64,000 nt of DNA from Microvirga sp. (GCF_014699075.1 NZ_JACXAB010000007.1:212022-276021); one strand, 5' to 3'; numbered from the stretch's first letter, positions 17,052 through 26,459 are shown. A program made the numbers and translations. Notes: generated by a model not told the origin, from the letters alone.

Positions 17052-20000
17052 ATGTCTGTCCAATCTTTCCGCCTTCTGACCGCAACGAGCGCTCTTGTGC
17101 TGAGCCTCGCCCATGCGCAGGCGCAGTCTCCCGTGCCGCGCCCGGTGCCGGCGGCGGGCGCCATCGTGGCCGTCAAGGGCGGCGAGGAAATGCGCTTCGT
17201 GCGCGAGGACCTCTGGCGCTCGGCCGCCATCCAGCAGAACGTGGTCGGCGGCGATACCCTGCGGACCAACGAGATCGGCAATCTCGCGATCCTGTTTGCC
17301 GACCAGACCCAGATCCGGGTCGGGCGCAATTCCACCCTGACCGTCAATGACATTGCCAACGGTCAAGCCGGAAACACACAGCTCAGCCTGCAGGGCGGCA
17401 CCATCTGGGCCCGTGCGGCCCGCGGCGGCTCGGGCGTGGACGTCAAGACGCCTGCTGCCGTGGCGGCCATCCGCGGCACCGACTGGTCGCTCTCGGTGGA
17501 TGGATCGGGCAAGACCTCGCTCATCGTGCTCGAGGGGGTGGTCGAACTCACCAATCCGCAGGGTTCGGTGACTGTGCGCCAGGGCGAAGGAGCCGTGGCA
17601 GCCATTGGCCAAGCTCCCACCAAGTTCGTGCTCGTGCGCCCCAACGACCGCGAGCAGATGCTGTTCTATCTAACCCTGCGCGATGGCCTGTCCTGGCTGC
17701 CGGCCACCTCCTTGCGGGGATCGGCGCGGCAGGCCGAGCGCGCCCGGCTTGAAGCGATCCCGCCGGAGGCTCGCACTGCGGAAGACTGGCTGACCCGCGC
17801 CGAGGTGGCTTTGGCACTCGATGGGTATCAAGCCGCCGCCGTGCCCCTGGCCGAGGCTCGCCGAAGGCCTCTCAGCGCCTCGCAGCGTGCTCGCGCGGAT
17901 CTCGTCGAGGGCCTGATTGCGGGGGCGGAGCGCCGCTGGAGCGAATCCGCTGCCCTTCTGGCGCGCGCCGAGCGCGGCATCGATGCCAGGCGGCGTGTCA
18001 CGGCCGTTTACGGCCATTACATCGCGGCGTCGCTTGCCCAGCCGACCCGCGTCCTGCCCCAACCCAAGCTCGCTCCCAACAGCCCTGAAGCCGCCCTTGC
18101 CCAGGCGTTCATCGCCGGCTTCCGGCAGGATCTGAACGCGGCGGCCGATCTCGCGAACGCCGCCGAGAAGCGCTTTCCAGCCGACACGCGGCTGGGTGTG
18201 TTCTCGTCGCAGCTGTCGCTCGCCCTCAACCGCCGGGACCAGATGCGCGCATCCCTGGAGCGCGTGCGGGCGGCGGATCCGAACGACCATCTCGTCCTGG
18301 CCATGAGCGGCCGGATCAGGGCCGATGTGGACAGCGACCGCAAGGCTGCATTGGCCGACCTGAGGCGAGCCTTGGAAGCCGCGCCGGGCAATGTGGAGAT
18401 CTGGAACGAGCTCGGCATGCTGTATGCCGAACTCGACGCTCCCCTTGAAGCGGAAGCAGCTTTCCGGCGCGCGATCGCACTCGATCCGCAGGACCCCATC
18501 CCCCTTGCCAATCTGTCCTTCATCCTGCTCGACCAGAGCCGCGTGGAGGAAGCCGGTGCGCTGATCGACAAGGCGCTCGATCTCGACCCCGATTTCCACG
18601 TCGCCTACATCGCGCGCGGCCGCTATCTGCTGCAGAAGGGCGACATGCCCGGCGCCATCGAGTCCATTCTGGCGGGTTCGGCGGCCAATCCTGCTTATGC
18701 CAACGGCCTGGTGGCCGCGGCAGTCGCCTATTATCAGAACGGCGACATCGAGCTTGCCGAACAGACCTTCGACAATGCGGACCGGCTCGACCCGAACGAT
18801 CCTGTCACGGCGATCATGAGAACAGCCGTGGCCCTGGATCAATACCGGGCCGACGATGCCGTGCGGTTTGCCCGGGAAGCCGTGAAGCGCGCCCGCAGCC
18901 GGGGCGGCGATTATGCCGGCATCTCGGCCAACCGGCAGAGCGGCAGCTATCCGGCGGAGGCCTACCGCTTCATCGGCCTTCATGAATGGGGCCGCTTCTA
19001 CGGCGACCGCACCTTCGATCCTTTCCAGGCCTCCAGCTATTTCGATCAGGCGGCGAATGTCAGCCCGAACGTGTTCAGGGGAAGCCCGACTCTGACTAGC
19101 GTCGAAACAGGTAGCGATGACGGGGTCGCAGCCGCCAACCTCGTCGTTCAGGGCCTTCTTTTCGATCCGCTGGCTCTCGGCGGACGCCTCGGCCGCATCG
19201 ACATCCTGCGCCGCCCCTTCGTCGATGCCGAGGTCGGCGGACGCTGGATCTCCCAGGACGGAAAAACCGGCTGGAAAGCGGACGCGACGGTCACCGGCTT
19301 CTCGAACGAGCCGATCCCGACCGCCTTCAATTTCTCGGCAAGCCGTCTGCGTGACAACGGGCTCAACAGCTATGATCAGGAGAGTCTCGACAACGCCGCC
19401 TTCTTCATCGGCTCGGCCCCAACGGCCGCGGACCGCCTTCTCGTCTTCGGCACGGTCTCGAAGAATGAACCGGGCACGTTCAGCTCCCTGACGGAAACCA
19501 CATTCAACGTCGGAGACATCGCAGTCCCCGGTGTTTTCTATAATCAAGATACAAGGGAAGCGGTCGACTTCCAGCTGGGAGGAGGTTGGAGCCACACCTT
19601 CGGCCATCGCAATGTGCTGACCGCCGCGGTCTTCCACGGGCAGGCCCGTAGTACGACGGATACGCAACAAGGCGGCATTACTAACCCCGATCTGGTGCTG
19701 TTCGAGCTGCTCAGGCGGGAACGGACGCGCACGACCGCCACGGTCGTGGCGCTGAATCATATGATCGGCTTCGGCGATGTCACGCTTCGCTATGGTGCCG
19801 AGGCCCTGAGGGGCAAATCGCGGGTCGAATACGAACAGGAGTACCGGGACTATGTGGGCGTCCCGATCCCGCCCTACTCGGATGCGCCCGTCGATGGCGC
19901 TGTCTCCTTCAGCGGGACCCGTCTCTACGCCGATGCCTTCTGGCGTCCCACCGACTGGTTCGAGGCCCAGGCCGGGCTGGAGAGAGTTGATATCGATGTG

Positions 20001-20744
20001 AAGGGCGCATCGATGGACGAGAGCGTTCTGCCTCGGGCAGGCATCGGCATCTCGCCTTTTGAGGGACAATGGCTGCGGGCCGCCTATCGCAGCGACGTCC
20101 TGTTCCCGTCGACCTACACGCTGTCGTCCCTGACCACCGTCGGCCTCCTGCCGAACGTCATTCCTCTGGAGCTCGGCGGCAAGGTCGACACCCTCGCCCT
20201 GCGCTGGGATGCGGAATGGTCTCCGCGCCTCTTCACCTCGGTCGAGTACCAGCGGCAGGACATCAATTCCTTAAGCCTTCCCATTCCTGAGACGTATTCG
20301 ACGGTCAATGCCGAGGAAGCCCGGATCGAGCGGGTGGCGGCAACGGCCAATGTCTGGCTGGGGTACGGCATCGGGGTGTTCGGCACCGTCGGTACAGCCT
20401 CGTCGGAGATCCAGGCGGGGCCTGCTGCGGGATCGCCTGTGCCCTTCGTTGCGGAGCGCTTCGCCCGCGCGGGCCTCACCTTCGTGCATCCGAGCCGCCT
20501 CAGGCTCACGGTGGCCCAGACGTTCCTCGGCGGCCTGACGAGCTCGACCCCGCTGGGCAATTTCGTCGGGCTGAAGCTGGATGATTACTGGACCACCGAT
20601 GCGTCGGTGACCTGGGAAACGCCGGATCGGCGGCTGGTTCTTGGACTGACGGCGCTCAACATCTTCGACAATGAGTACGAGATCCTCACCAATCTTCCTG
20701 GCCAGGGGCGTACCATCTCGGCGAGTGTGAAGGCGCGGTTCTAG
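17052..20744 (+). CDS. Secreted FecR-TPR-outer-membrane beta-barrel fusion protein
   Basis: The 1230-residue protein starts with a signal peptide cleaved after AQA (about residue 25). A FecR domain lies at about 65-175 (GGDTLRTNEIGNLAILFAD, then VKTPAAVAAIRGTDWSLSV), a TPR array at about 240-640 (for example NELGMLYAELDAPLEAEAAF) and a barrel from about 695 to the end. The C-terminus, NIFDNEYEI...PGQGRTI...KARF, resembles the last strands of TonB-dependent receptors, including the terminal Phe needed for outer-membrane insertion. I see no plug domain or TonB box, and no ECF sigma gene nearby. The gene ends 1 base before the CHASE2 cyclase start, so the two are co-expressed. Likely a periplasm-facing outer-membrane sensor or scaffold; its ligand is unknown. 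Confidence 0.85.
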   Translation: MSVQSFRLLTATSALVLSLAHAQAQSPVPRPVPAAGAIVAVKGGEEMRFVREDLWRSAAIQQNVVGGDTLRTNEIGNLAILFADQTQIRVGRNSTLTVNDIANGQAGNTQLSLQGGTIWARAARGGSGVDVKTPAAVAAIRGTDWSLSVDGSGKTSLIVLEGVVELTNPQGSVTVRQGEGAVAAIGQAPTKFVLVRPNDREQMLFYLTLRDGLSWLPATSLRGSARQAERARLEAIPPEARTAEDWLTRAEVALALDGYQAAAVPLAEARRRPLSASQRARADLVEGLIAGAERRWSESAALLARAERGIDARRRVTAVYGHYIAASLAQPTRVLPQPKLAPNSPEAALAQAFIAGFRQDLNAAADLANAAEKRFPADTRLGVFSSQLSLALNRRDQMRASLERVRAADPNDHLVLAMSGRIRADVDSDRKAALADLRRALEAAPGNVEIWNELGMLYAELDAPLEAEAAFRRAIALDPQDPIPLANLSFILLDQSRVEEAGALIDKALDLDPDFHVAYIARGRYLLQKGDMPGAIESILAGSAANPAYANGLVAAAVAYYQNGDIELAEQTFDNADRLDPNDPVTAIMRTAVALDQYRADDAVRFAREAVKRARSRGGDYAGISANRQSGSYPAEAYRFIGLHEWGRFYGDRTFDPFQASSYFDQAANVSPNVFRGSPTLTSVETGSDDGVAAANLVVQGLLFDPLALGGRLGRIDILRRPFVDAEVGGRWISQDGKTGWKADATVTGFSNEPIPTAFNFSASRLRDNGLNSYDQESLDNAAFFIGSAPTAADRLLVFGTVSKNEPGTFSSLTETTFNVGDIAVPGVFYNQDTREAVDFQLGGGWSHTFGHRNVLTAAVFHGQARSTTDTQQGGITNPDLVLFELLRRERTRTTATVVALNHMIGFGDVTLRYGAEALRGKSRVEYEQEYRDYVGVPIPPYSDAPVDGAVSFSGTRLYADAFWRPTDWFEAQAGLERVDIDVKGASMDESVLPRAGIGISPFEGQWLRAAYRSDVLFPSTYTLSSLTTVGLLPNVIPLELGGKVDTLALRWDAEWSPRLFTSVEYQRQDINSLSLPIPETYSTVNAEEARIERVAATANVWLGYGIGVFGTVGTASSEIQAGPAAGSPVPFVAERFARAGLTFVHPSRLRLTVAQTFLGGLTSSTPLGNFVGLKLDDYWTTDASVTWETPDRRLVLGLTALNIFDNEYEILTNLPGQGRTISASVKARF

Positions 20745-20745
20745 G

Positions 20746-22731
20746 GTGAACGACAACAGGTCAGGGTCGCACAATCATGGCGGCGGAGAACCTCTCTGGC
20801 GCCATTTCACCATGGCCGGGATCATTGCAGCGCTGCTGATCCCGTTTGTGTTCTTCTTCTCTCCCATCCGCCTCATCGAAGCCCGGCTTTACGATCTGCT
20901 CTCGGTGATCGCGCCGCCGCTGCCGGCTGAGCCCGGTTCCATTATCGTCGCCATTGACGAGCCCTCCATTGGCGAGATTGGCCAGCGCTGGCCCTGGTCC
21001 CGTGACATCCACGCAAAACTGATCGAGAGCTTGCGCGCGGCCGGCGCGAAGGTGATCGCCATCGACATCATCTTCGCCGATCCCACCACGGAGGAAGCCG
21101 ATACGACCCTAGCCAGGGCGCTCGGCCCGGACGTGGTACTCGCAGCGGACGATGTCACGACGCCCTTGGAACAGGGCACGCAGGTTACGCGAGTCAATCC
21201 GCTCGATTCGTTCTTGGATGCCGGCGCCGTGGCTGGCATTGCCTCGATGCATCTCGACGGTGACGCCTACCTGCGCCGCATGCCGCCAATTCAGGACAGT
21301 TTCGCTGCGCAGGCGCTGCGGCTGAAGGGGGAACCGCAGGCTGCCGCTCCTGAGGGCGCGTTGATCCAGTACTTCGGACCGCGCCGCTCCTATCCGACCG
21401 TGTCCTATTATCAGGCCCTCGATCCGAAGACCTTCCTTCCCCCGAACTATTTCAAGGACAAGGTAGTTCTGGTGGGCTTGAGCCTCCAGGCAGCCACGAC
21501 CGCCGATGCGGGAGCCCCCGATACCTTCCCCACACCCTATACGCTGACCGAAGGCACGCTCACGGCCGGTGTGGAGGTCCAGGCGACGGTCCTCGACAAC
21601 CTCCGCCATAACCTCTACGCGCTCCCGCTCCCCAGCCCGGTCATGGCGCTCCTCGTGATCGCCGGAGCGTTCCTCGCGGCTGCCTTCTCCACCCACGGGG
21701 TCACATGGAAGACGGGGCTTGCGGCCACCTGCCTCCTCGCCTTCTTCATCGTCGGAGCCTGGGCTCTCCTGCGCTTCGGACGGCTCTGGGCACCGCCTGC
21801 CCTGCCCGCGGCCGCTGCGCTGGCAGTGTTCGGCGCGCGGTTCGGCCTCGACTATGCCCGCGAGCGGCATCTGCGCCGCACCGTGTCGGAGGCGTTCTCG
21901 CGCTACCTGTCGCCGGATCTCGTGGCGCAGCTCGCCCGCGATCCCAGCGCCCTGAAGCTCGGCGGGGAGCGCCGCAACCTGTCCATCCTGTTCTGCGACG
22001 TGCGCGGCTTCACCACCCTGTCGGAGAAGCTGAAGGACGAGCCGGAGCGGCTGACCACGCTCATCAACCGCCTGCTCGATCCGCTCTCGGAGGCGGTGCT
22101 CGCGGAAGGCGGCACCATCGACAAGTATATCGGCGACTGCGTGATGGCGTTCTGGAACGCGCCTCTGCCGAGCCCAGACCATCCGTTGAAGGCCGCGCGC
22201 GCCGCCATGCGCATGCTGGAGGCGGTGAAGGTCCTGAATGCGGAACTGCAGCAGGAGATGGGCGAGGATGCCCCTCGCTTCGCCATCGGCGTCGGCATCA
22301 ACACCGGCGATTGCGTGGTCGGCAATGTGGGCTCACGCTGGCGCTACGATTATTCCGTGCTCGGCGACACGGTGAACCTCGCATCGCGTCTGGAAAGCCT
22401 ATCGAAGGAATACGGCGTCTCGATCGTGCTGGGCCCTGCCACGGCGAAGGCCCTGCAGGACCACTTCGTGCTCATCGAACTCGACCGCATCGCCGTCAAA
22501 GGCCGCAGCGAGACATCGGCGATCTTCACCATCGTGGCGCCAGGTGAGCAGCGCCAGCAGGACCCGGCGCTTGCACAACTGACGGAGCTGCATCCTACGC
22601 TCCTCGACACCATCAGCGCGGGAAAACGCGTGGAGGCGCTGGCATTGGTCCAGCAATGCCAGGTGCTGTATCCGTCGCTGTCAGCCTACTACAAGAAGCT
22701 GATGGGGAAAGCGGCGGCGATCCCGGAGTGA
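20746..22731 (+). CDS. CHASE2-domain membrane adenylate cyclase
   Basis: This 661-residue protein (GTG start) has one N-terminal membrane segment at about 22-42, a periplasmic CHASE2 sensor at about 45-292, three membrane segments between about 296 and 368 and a class III nucleotide cyclase domain at about 405-590. Metal-binding Asp418 (FCDVRGF) and Asp464 (DKYIGD), adenine-selecting Lys460 and Asp541, and the transition-state pair Asn544/Arg548 (GDTVNLASR) are all present, so it should make cAMP from ATP. It begins 1 base after the FecR-barrel gene. CHASE2 faces the periplasm, where the FecR/TPR part of the partner would lie. Confidence 0.93.
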   Translation: MNDNRSGSHNHGGGEPLWRHFTMAGIIAALLIPFVFFFSPIRLIEARLYDLLSVIAPPLPAEPGSIIVAIDEPSIGEIGQRWPWSRDIHAKLIESLRAAGAKVIAIDIIFADPTTEEADTTLARALGPDVVLAADDVTTPLEQGTQVTRVNPLDSFLDAGAVAGIASMHLDGDAYLRRMPPIQDSFAAQALRLKGEPQAAAPEGALIQYFGPRRSYPTVSYYQALDPKTFLPPNYFKDKVVLVGLSLQAATTADAGAPDTFPTPYTLTEGTLTAGVEVQATVLDNLRHNLYALPLPSPVMALLVIAGAFLAAAFSTHGVTWKTGLAATCLLAFFIVGAWALLRFGRLWAPPALPAAAALAVFGARFGLDYARERHLRRTVSEAFSRYLSPDLVAQLARDPSALKLGGERRNLSILFCDVRGFTTLSEKLKDEPERLTTLINRLLDPLSEAVLAEGGTIDKYIGDCVMAFWNAPLPSPDHPLKAARAAMRMLEAVKVLNAELQQEMGEDAPRFAIGVGINTGDCVVGNVGSRWRYDYSVLGDTVNLASRLESLSKEYGVSIVLGPATAKALQDHFVLIELDRIAVKGRSETSAIFTIVAPGEQRQQDPALAQLTELHPTLLDTISAGKRVEALALVQQCQVLYPSLSAYYKKLMGKAAAIPE

Positions 22732-22750
22732 TGCCTCCCCGAAAGCCTCA

Positions 22751-22780
22751 CCAGAGGACCATGTGGTTCTGGGAGTTTTT
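22751..22780 (+). terminator. Possible intrinsic terminator after the cyclase gene
   Basis: CCAGA and ACC pair with GGT and TCTGG around an ATGT loop, with a two-base GG bulge, and GAGTTTTT follows. The stem is short, so the call is tentative, but the position 20 bases after the cyclase stop fits. Confidence 0.4.
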
Positions 22781-22944
22781 AAGACGGTTCGAAGCTGATC
22801 AGGCTTGACATTGTCTTTATCGTTCCGGCGAGCATCATGATTTTGCAAACGATTAGCAAGTAAAAACAAAGTCTTGCGCTTGAAGAAACACCCTCTATAA
22901 GGTCGCTTCGTTCCCCGCTGAACCAGCTTTTCAAGTGTCGCGCC

Positions 22945-23832
22945 ATGGACAAGATTCAAAAACTTGCCATTGGCAGCATATTCGTCGGAACCGTTGTTTT
23001 CGTCCTGAAATATGCCGCCTATTACATCACGGGCAGCATTGCGCTTTATTCCGACGCGCTGGAGAGCATCATCAATGTGGTGACGGCGGTGGCAGCGTTC
23101 ATGGCTGTTCGCCTGAGCGCCGCACCGGCGGATGCCAATCACCCCTATGGCCATCACAAGGTGGAGTATTTCTCAGCCGTTCTCGAAGGCGTGCTGATCA
23201 TCGTCGCGGCCCTGGCGATTCTGCGCGAGGCCTATTTCGGGTTCCTGGCGCCGCGGGTGATCGACGCGCCGGTGCACGGCCTTGCCGTCAATGCAGTTGC
23301 CAGTGTGATCAATGCGGCCTGGTCTTGGGCTCTGATCCACCACGGCCGGCGCCTGCGCTCCCCCGCAATTGTGGCCGACGGGCGCCATCTCCTCACTGAT
23401 GTGGTCACATCGGCGGTGGTCATCATAGGCCTCCTGCTCGTGCCGCTCACCGGATGGACATGGCTCGATTCCGCTCTTGCCGCCATGGTGGCGGTCAACA
23501 TCCTCTGGTCGGGATGGGGACTGATCAAGGAAAGCATCGGCGGCCTCATGGACGAGGCGCTGCCGGAAACGACGCTCATCCGCGTGCGTGAGATCATTGC
23601 CCTGAACGCGGAAGGCGCCATCGAAGCGCACGACCTGCGCACGCGCCATGCGGGCCGGATGACCTTCATCGACTTCCATCTGGTCGTGCCGGGCGCCATG
23701 AGCGTGACCGATGCCCATGACATCTGCGACCGGCTGGAACGGGCGCTGAAGGCCGATGTGGAAGACGCGCTGATCACAATTCACGTGGAGCCGGACAACA
23801 AGGCCAAGCACTCCGGCATTGTGGTGCTCTAG
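22945..23832 (+). CDS. Cation diffusion facilitator (CDF) metal exporter
   Basis: The 295-residue inner-membrane protein has about six hydrophobic helices and a C-terminal cytoplasmic domain of about 85 residues. CDF landmarks are YSDALESIINV in helix 2, the HPYGHHKVEY loop and the helix 5 motif DGRHLLTDVV (His and Asp ligands). In FieF-type proteins helix 2 supplies two Asp ligands; here the second position is Ser (Asp37, Ser41), so metal choice may differ. The family expels Zn, Fe, Mn or Co in exchange for protons. It stands alone, with 213 bases upstream that may hold its own promoter. Confidence 0.9.
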   Translation: MDKIQKLAIGSIFVGTVVFVLKYAAYYITGSIALYSDALESIINVVTAVAAFMAVRLSAAPADANHPYGHHKVEYFSAVLEGVLIIVAALAILREAYFGFLAPRVIDAPVHGLAVNAVASVINAAWSWALIHHGRRLRSPAIVADGRHLLTDVVTSAVVIIGLLLVPLTGWTWLDSALAAMVAVNILWSGWGLIKESIGGLMDEALPETTLIRVREIIALNAEGAIEAHDLRTRHAGRMTFIDFHLVVPGAMSVTDAHDICDRLERALKADVEDALITIHVEPDNKAKHSGIVVL

Positions 23833-23908
23833 GCGAGCGTTCTGCTCAAGACTTTAATCGTTAATAAATCGTAAATCACCTTTGCTTTTGCCATAGCGCT
23901 GCAAGTAT

Positions 23909-23943
23909 TTAACAAAGACTTACTTCAGCAGTAGGTATTAACC
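23909..23943. promoter_or_regulatory. CtrA-like motifs upstream of the chemotaxis receptor
   Basis: TTAA-N7-TTAC occurs at 23909-23923, one base off the TTAA-N7-TTAA CtrA consensus, and a TTAACC half site occurs at 23938-23943. They sit about 105-140 bases before the receptor start in an AT-rich patch. CtrA often controls motility and chemotaxis genes in alphaproteobacteria. The match is suggestive only. Confidence 0.25.
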
Positions 23944-24048
23944 CTGATAGCTCGCGCCAATATTGCCGGCTACAAACAGGCAGCCTGGATAAGCGCGTCG
24001 TGGGGGCGCGCGCCTCTCGCGGCGATGCGGGCGGGCCACTGAAATGCA

Positions 24049-25740
24049 ATGCGTGTCTTGAACAATCTCAAAATTATTACAAAGCTGGCCATCCCGGTGG
24101 TCGTGATGGTTGCCGTCACCGTTGGCCTTATTGTCTTTGCCAAGATCGGGCTCGACACCCTTGCGGAAGAAACGCAGCAGATCGTCGACCTGCACGCGGC
24201 CCGGCGCAGCAAGGCGCTGGACATCAAGGCCCATGTGAACGAGGCGGCGATCCAGGAAAAGAACCTGATCATCGAAACGCGCTTCCAGGAAATGGCCACC
24301 TATGAGCAGGCCTTCCGCGCAGCCAAGACGGAAGCCCTGAAGGATCTGGATGGCCTGATCGCCTTGTCCGACACTCCGGAGCGGCGCGCGACCAACGAGC
24401 AGCTGAAGAAGACCGTGGAGGATTACTTCGCGATCATGGGCAAGACCATCGCCCATGCCCAGCTCAACGAAAACGACGAAGCCTTCAAGATTTCGAGCGG
24501 CGAAGGCCGCGCCATGCGCCAGAAGGCCTCACAGGCCCTCAACGAGCGTGCCGACGCCAATGCCGCTGCTCTTGAAAAGGAGAAGAACGCTGCGGCTGAT
24601 CTCGCGTCCTTCACATCCACCAAGCTGATGGTCGCCTCCGGGATCGGCATCACCCTGGCGATCGGATTGCTGGCCGCCATCGTGATCTACGGCGTCACAC
24701 GTCCTCTGAACGGGATGACGGGTGCGATGGGTCGGTTGGCTGGGGGCGATCTGGACGTGAGCGTCACGGGCACCGAGCGGAAGGATGAGGTGGGCCTGCT
24801 CGCCCGTTCGCTGCAGGTGTTCAAGGACAATGCTCTCGAAGCCCGCCGCCTGGCCGCCGCGCAGGATACCGAGAACCAGGCCAAGATGCGTCGTGCGGAG
24901 CTGCTGGATCAGATCACGCGGCGCTTCGAGAGCAACGTGTCGGCGCTCACCCAGGGCCTGTCCTCGGCTGCCACCGAAATGGAGGCCACGGCGCAAACCA
25001 TGACGGCGGTTGCCAGCCAGACCACCCAGCAGTCCGTCACCGTCTCGTCCGCCGCCCAGCAGACCTCCGCCAACGTGCAGACGGTGGCGGCCGCCACCGA
25101 GGAACTCTCGATCTCGATCCGGGAGATCGCCTCCCAGGTGGCGCAGTCGTCGCAGATTGCCGACCGGGCCGTGCAGGGCGCCCGCCGCACCGACGCGGCC
25201 GTGCAGGATCTGGCCTCCACGGCCAGCCGCATCGGCGACGTGGTGCAGCTGATCAACACCATTGCCGGCCAGACCAACCTGCTGGCCTTGAACGCCACCA
25301 TCGAGGCAGCCCGCGCCGGCGAAGCCGGCAAGGGCTTTGCCGTGGTGGCCACGGAGGTGAAGGAGCTCGCCTCCCAGACGGCCAAGGCCACGGAGGAGAT
25401 CTCGGCCCAGATCGGCTCGGTGCAGCAGGCCACGCAGCAGACGGTGGCGGCCATTCAGGAGATCGCCCGCACGATCACCGAGATGAGCCAGATCTCGACC
25501 TCGATTGCCGCCGCCATGGAGGAGCAAGGCGCGGCCACCGCCGAGATCGCCCGCAACGTGCAGGAGGCGGCGCGTGGCACGGAAGCCGTGACCGGCAGCA
25601 TCGTGGACGTGCAGCAGGGCGCCGGCGAGACCACCTCGGCGGCCTCCCAGGTGCTGGGTGCAGCCCAGGAACTGTCGCGCCACTCCAACGACCTCTCCCG
25701 CGAGGTCCAGGACTTCCTCCAAGGCGTCAAAGCCGCTTAG
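24049..25740 (+). CDS. Methyl-accepting chemotaxis protein
   Basis: This 563-residue receptor has a membrane segment at about 9-31, a periplasmic helical sensor of about 155 residues (four-helix-bundle like), a second membrane segment at about 190-213, a HAMP domain at about 214-265 and a long coiled-coil signalling domain. The hairpin tip [20 protein letters not shown], followed by [14 protein letters not shown], is the CheA/CheW-contacting core. No C-terminal CheR-binding pentapeptide is present; the protein ends GVKAA. No che operon lies nearby, so it works with proteins encoded elsewhere. The ligand is unknown. A strong terminator follows. Confidence 0.94.
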   Translation: MRVLNNLKIITKLAIPVVVMVAVTVGLIVFAKIGLDTLAEETQQIVDLHAARRSKALDIKAHVNEAAIQEKNLIIETRFQEMATYEQAFRAAKTEALKDLDGLIALSDTPERRATNEQLKKTVEDYFAIMGKTIAHAQLNENDEAFKISSGEGRAMRQKASQALNERADANAAALEKEKNAAADLASFTSTKLMVASGIGITLAIGLLAAIVIYGVTRPLNGMTGAMGRLAGGDLDVSVTGTERKDEVGLLARSLQVFKDNALEARRLAAAQDTENQAKMRRAELLDQITRRFESNVSALTQGLSSAATEMEATAQTMTAVASQTTQQSVTVSSAAQQTSANVQTVAAATEELSISIREIASQVAQSSQIADRAVQGARRTDAAVQDLASTASRIGDVVQLINTIAGQTNLLALNATIEAARAGEAGKGFAVVATEVKELASQTAKATEEISAQIGSVQQATQQTVAAIQEIARTITEMSQISTSIAAAMEEQGAATAEIARNVQEAARGTEAVTGSIVDVQQGAGETTSAASQVLGAAQELSRHSNDLSREVQDFLQGVKAA

Positions 25741-25761
25741 ACTTCATCTCTCTTCAATACA

Positions 25762-25796
25762 AAAAGGACCCGGCAACGATGAGCCGGGTCTTTTTC
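25762..25796 (+). terminator. Intrinsic terminator of the chemotaxis receptor gene
   Basis: GACCCGGC (25767-25774) pairs with GCCGGGTC (25783-25790), and TTTTTC follows. The stem is preceded by AAAAAG, so it could also stop minus-strand transcription. Confidence 0.88.
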
Positions 25797-25837
25797 TTTG
25801 CCGCCACGCTGAAACAAGCGTCCGCTGAGTGCTTTAG

Positions 25838-26160
25838 TTACCCATGACGGGTCGTGATCCAATCCTGGAAGTACCCGTCACGGAAAACGGATCGGCACAA
25901 CGTTCTGAGTGGGTTCTTCACGGACGCTGATCCCGCAACCTGATGAGCCGGGCACCTGCCCCGGCCTGAATGGATGGAGGCTCGCATAGCGATCTCGAAT
26001 GGGCTGACCGCCCCCTCCACGTTGCGAAGTTGAGCGTCGGAGGCAGCCTTCAGCCCGACAATCTGAAATAGACCACCGGTTCAAACCGGATGAACGTCAA
26101 TGACGCGTGACCTCGAGTCACCGCGGGCCCATTTCCCTTCATGGAATGGGCCCGTTTGCT
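25838..26160 (+). ncRNA. Structured gene-free stretch, possible RNA of unknown class
   Basis: About 320 bases without a convincing gene hold several hairpins: TGACGGGT/ACCCGTCA (25845-25852 with 25873-25880), GCCGGG/CCCGGC near 25947-25965, and a final strong stem CGGGCCCATT/AATGGGCCCG (26124-26133 with 26145-26154) followed by GTTTGCTT, which looks like a plus-strand terminator. Short overlapping frames exist on the minus strand but in conflicting phases and without ribosome-binding sites. I do not recognise tmRNA, RNase P RNA or SRP RNA motifs. Its identity as an RNA gene is an inference from folding alone. Confidence 0.3.
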
Positions 26161-26171
26161 TAGGCTGACCT

Positions 26172-26201
26172 GAAAACACGAAAGGCGCCTGAAGGCGCCT
26201 T
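26172..26201 (-). terminator. Intrinsic terminator after the tRNA cluster
   Basis: On the minus strand AAGGCGCC (26201-26194) pairs with GGCGCCTT (26189-26182) around a four-base loop, followed by TCGTGTTTTC. It lies 29 bases beyond the 3' end of tRNA-Gly and would end the tRNA transcript. Confidence 0.6.
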
Positions 26202-26229
26202 GTCGATGGATTTTCCCAGATGAGGAAAT

Positions 26230-26304
26230 TGGAGCGGGCGAAGGGATTCGAACCCTCGACCCCAACCTTGGCAAGGTTGTGCTCTACCCCTGAGCTACAC
26301 CCGC
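26230..26304 (-). tRNA. tRNA-Gly (anticodon GCC)
   Basis: The minus strand folds as a 75-base cloverleaf: acceptor GCGGGTG/CGCCCGC, D arm AGCTC...GAGC, anticodon loop TTGCCAA with GCC, T loop GTTCGAATC, discriminator T and an encoded CCA. Confidence 0.97.
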
Positions 26305-26327
26305 ACGCTCCGTCTCGTCTTCAACTC

Positions 26328-26373
26328 GCATCGTGTGGACCGGAAAAACCGGAACCACTTTTCCGCACGATGC
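26328..26373. repeat. Palindromic intergenic repeat, family 1 copy A
   Basis: GCATCGTG ... CACGATGC forms the outer stem, and the inside reads TGGACCGGAAAAACCGGAAC-type sequence. The same element recurs at 34598-34667 after gpsA. It sits between tRNA-Ala and tRNA-Gly and is a REP-like family common in rhizobial genomes. Confidence 0.75.
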
Positions 26374-26383
26374 GCCAGCAGGA

Positions 26384-26459
<76 letters not shown>

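Noticed and set aside
17670..20069. Very long open frame of about 800 codons on the minus strand inside the FecR-barrel gene
   Set aside because: It is antisense to a gene with a signal peptide, FecR and barrel signatures; its translation has no recognisable domain. Long antisense frames are expected at this GC content.
25935..25975. CTGATGAG followed by a GC stem, reminiscent of a hammerhead ribozyme core
   Set aside because: The required GAAA after the stem is missing (CTGAA is found), and no helices I and III can be closed.
25838..26084. Two overlapping minus-strand frames of 60-68 codons
   Set aside because: They lie in different phases over the same bases, lack ribosome-binding sites and fall within a hairpin-rich stretch.
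26040..26100. T-arm-like CCGGTTCAAACCGG suggesting a fourth tRNA
   Set aside because: No matching acceptor, D or anticodon arms surround it on either strand.
25838..26160. Possible two-piece tmRNA
   Set aside because: No ANDN-type tag codons, no CCA-ended acceptor and no TTCGACG-like start are present.
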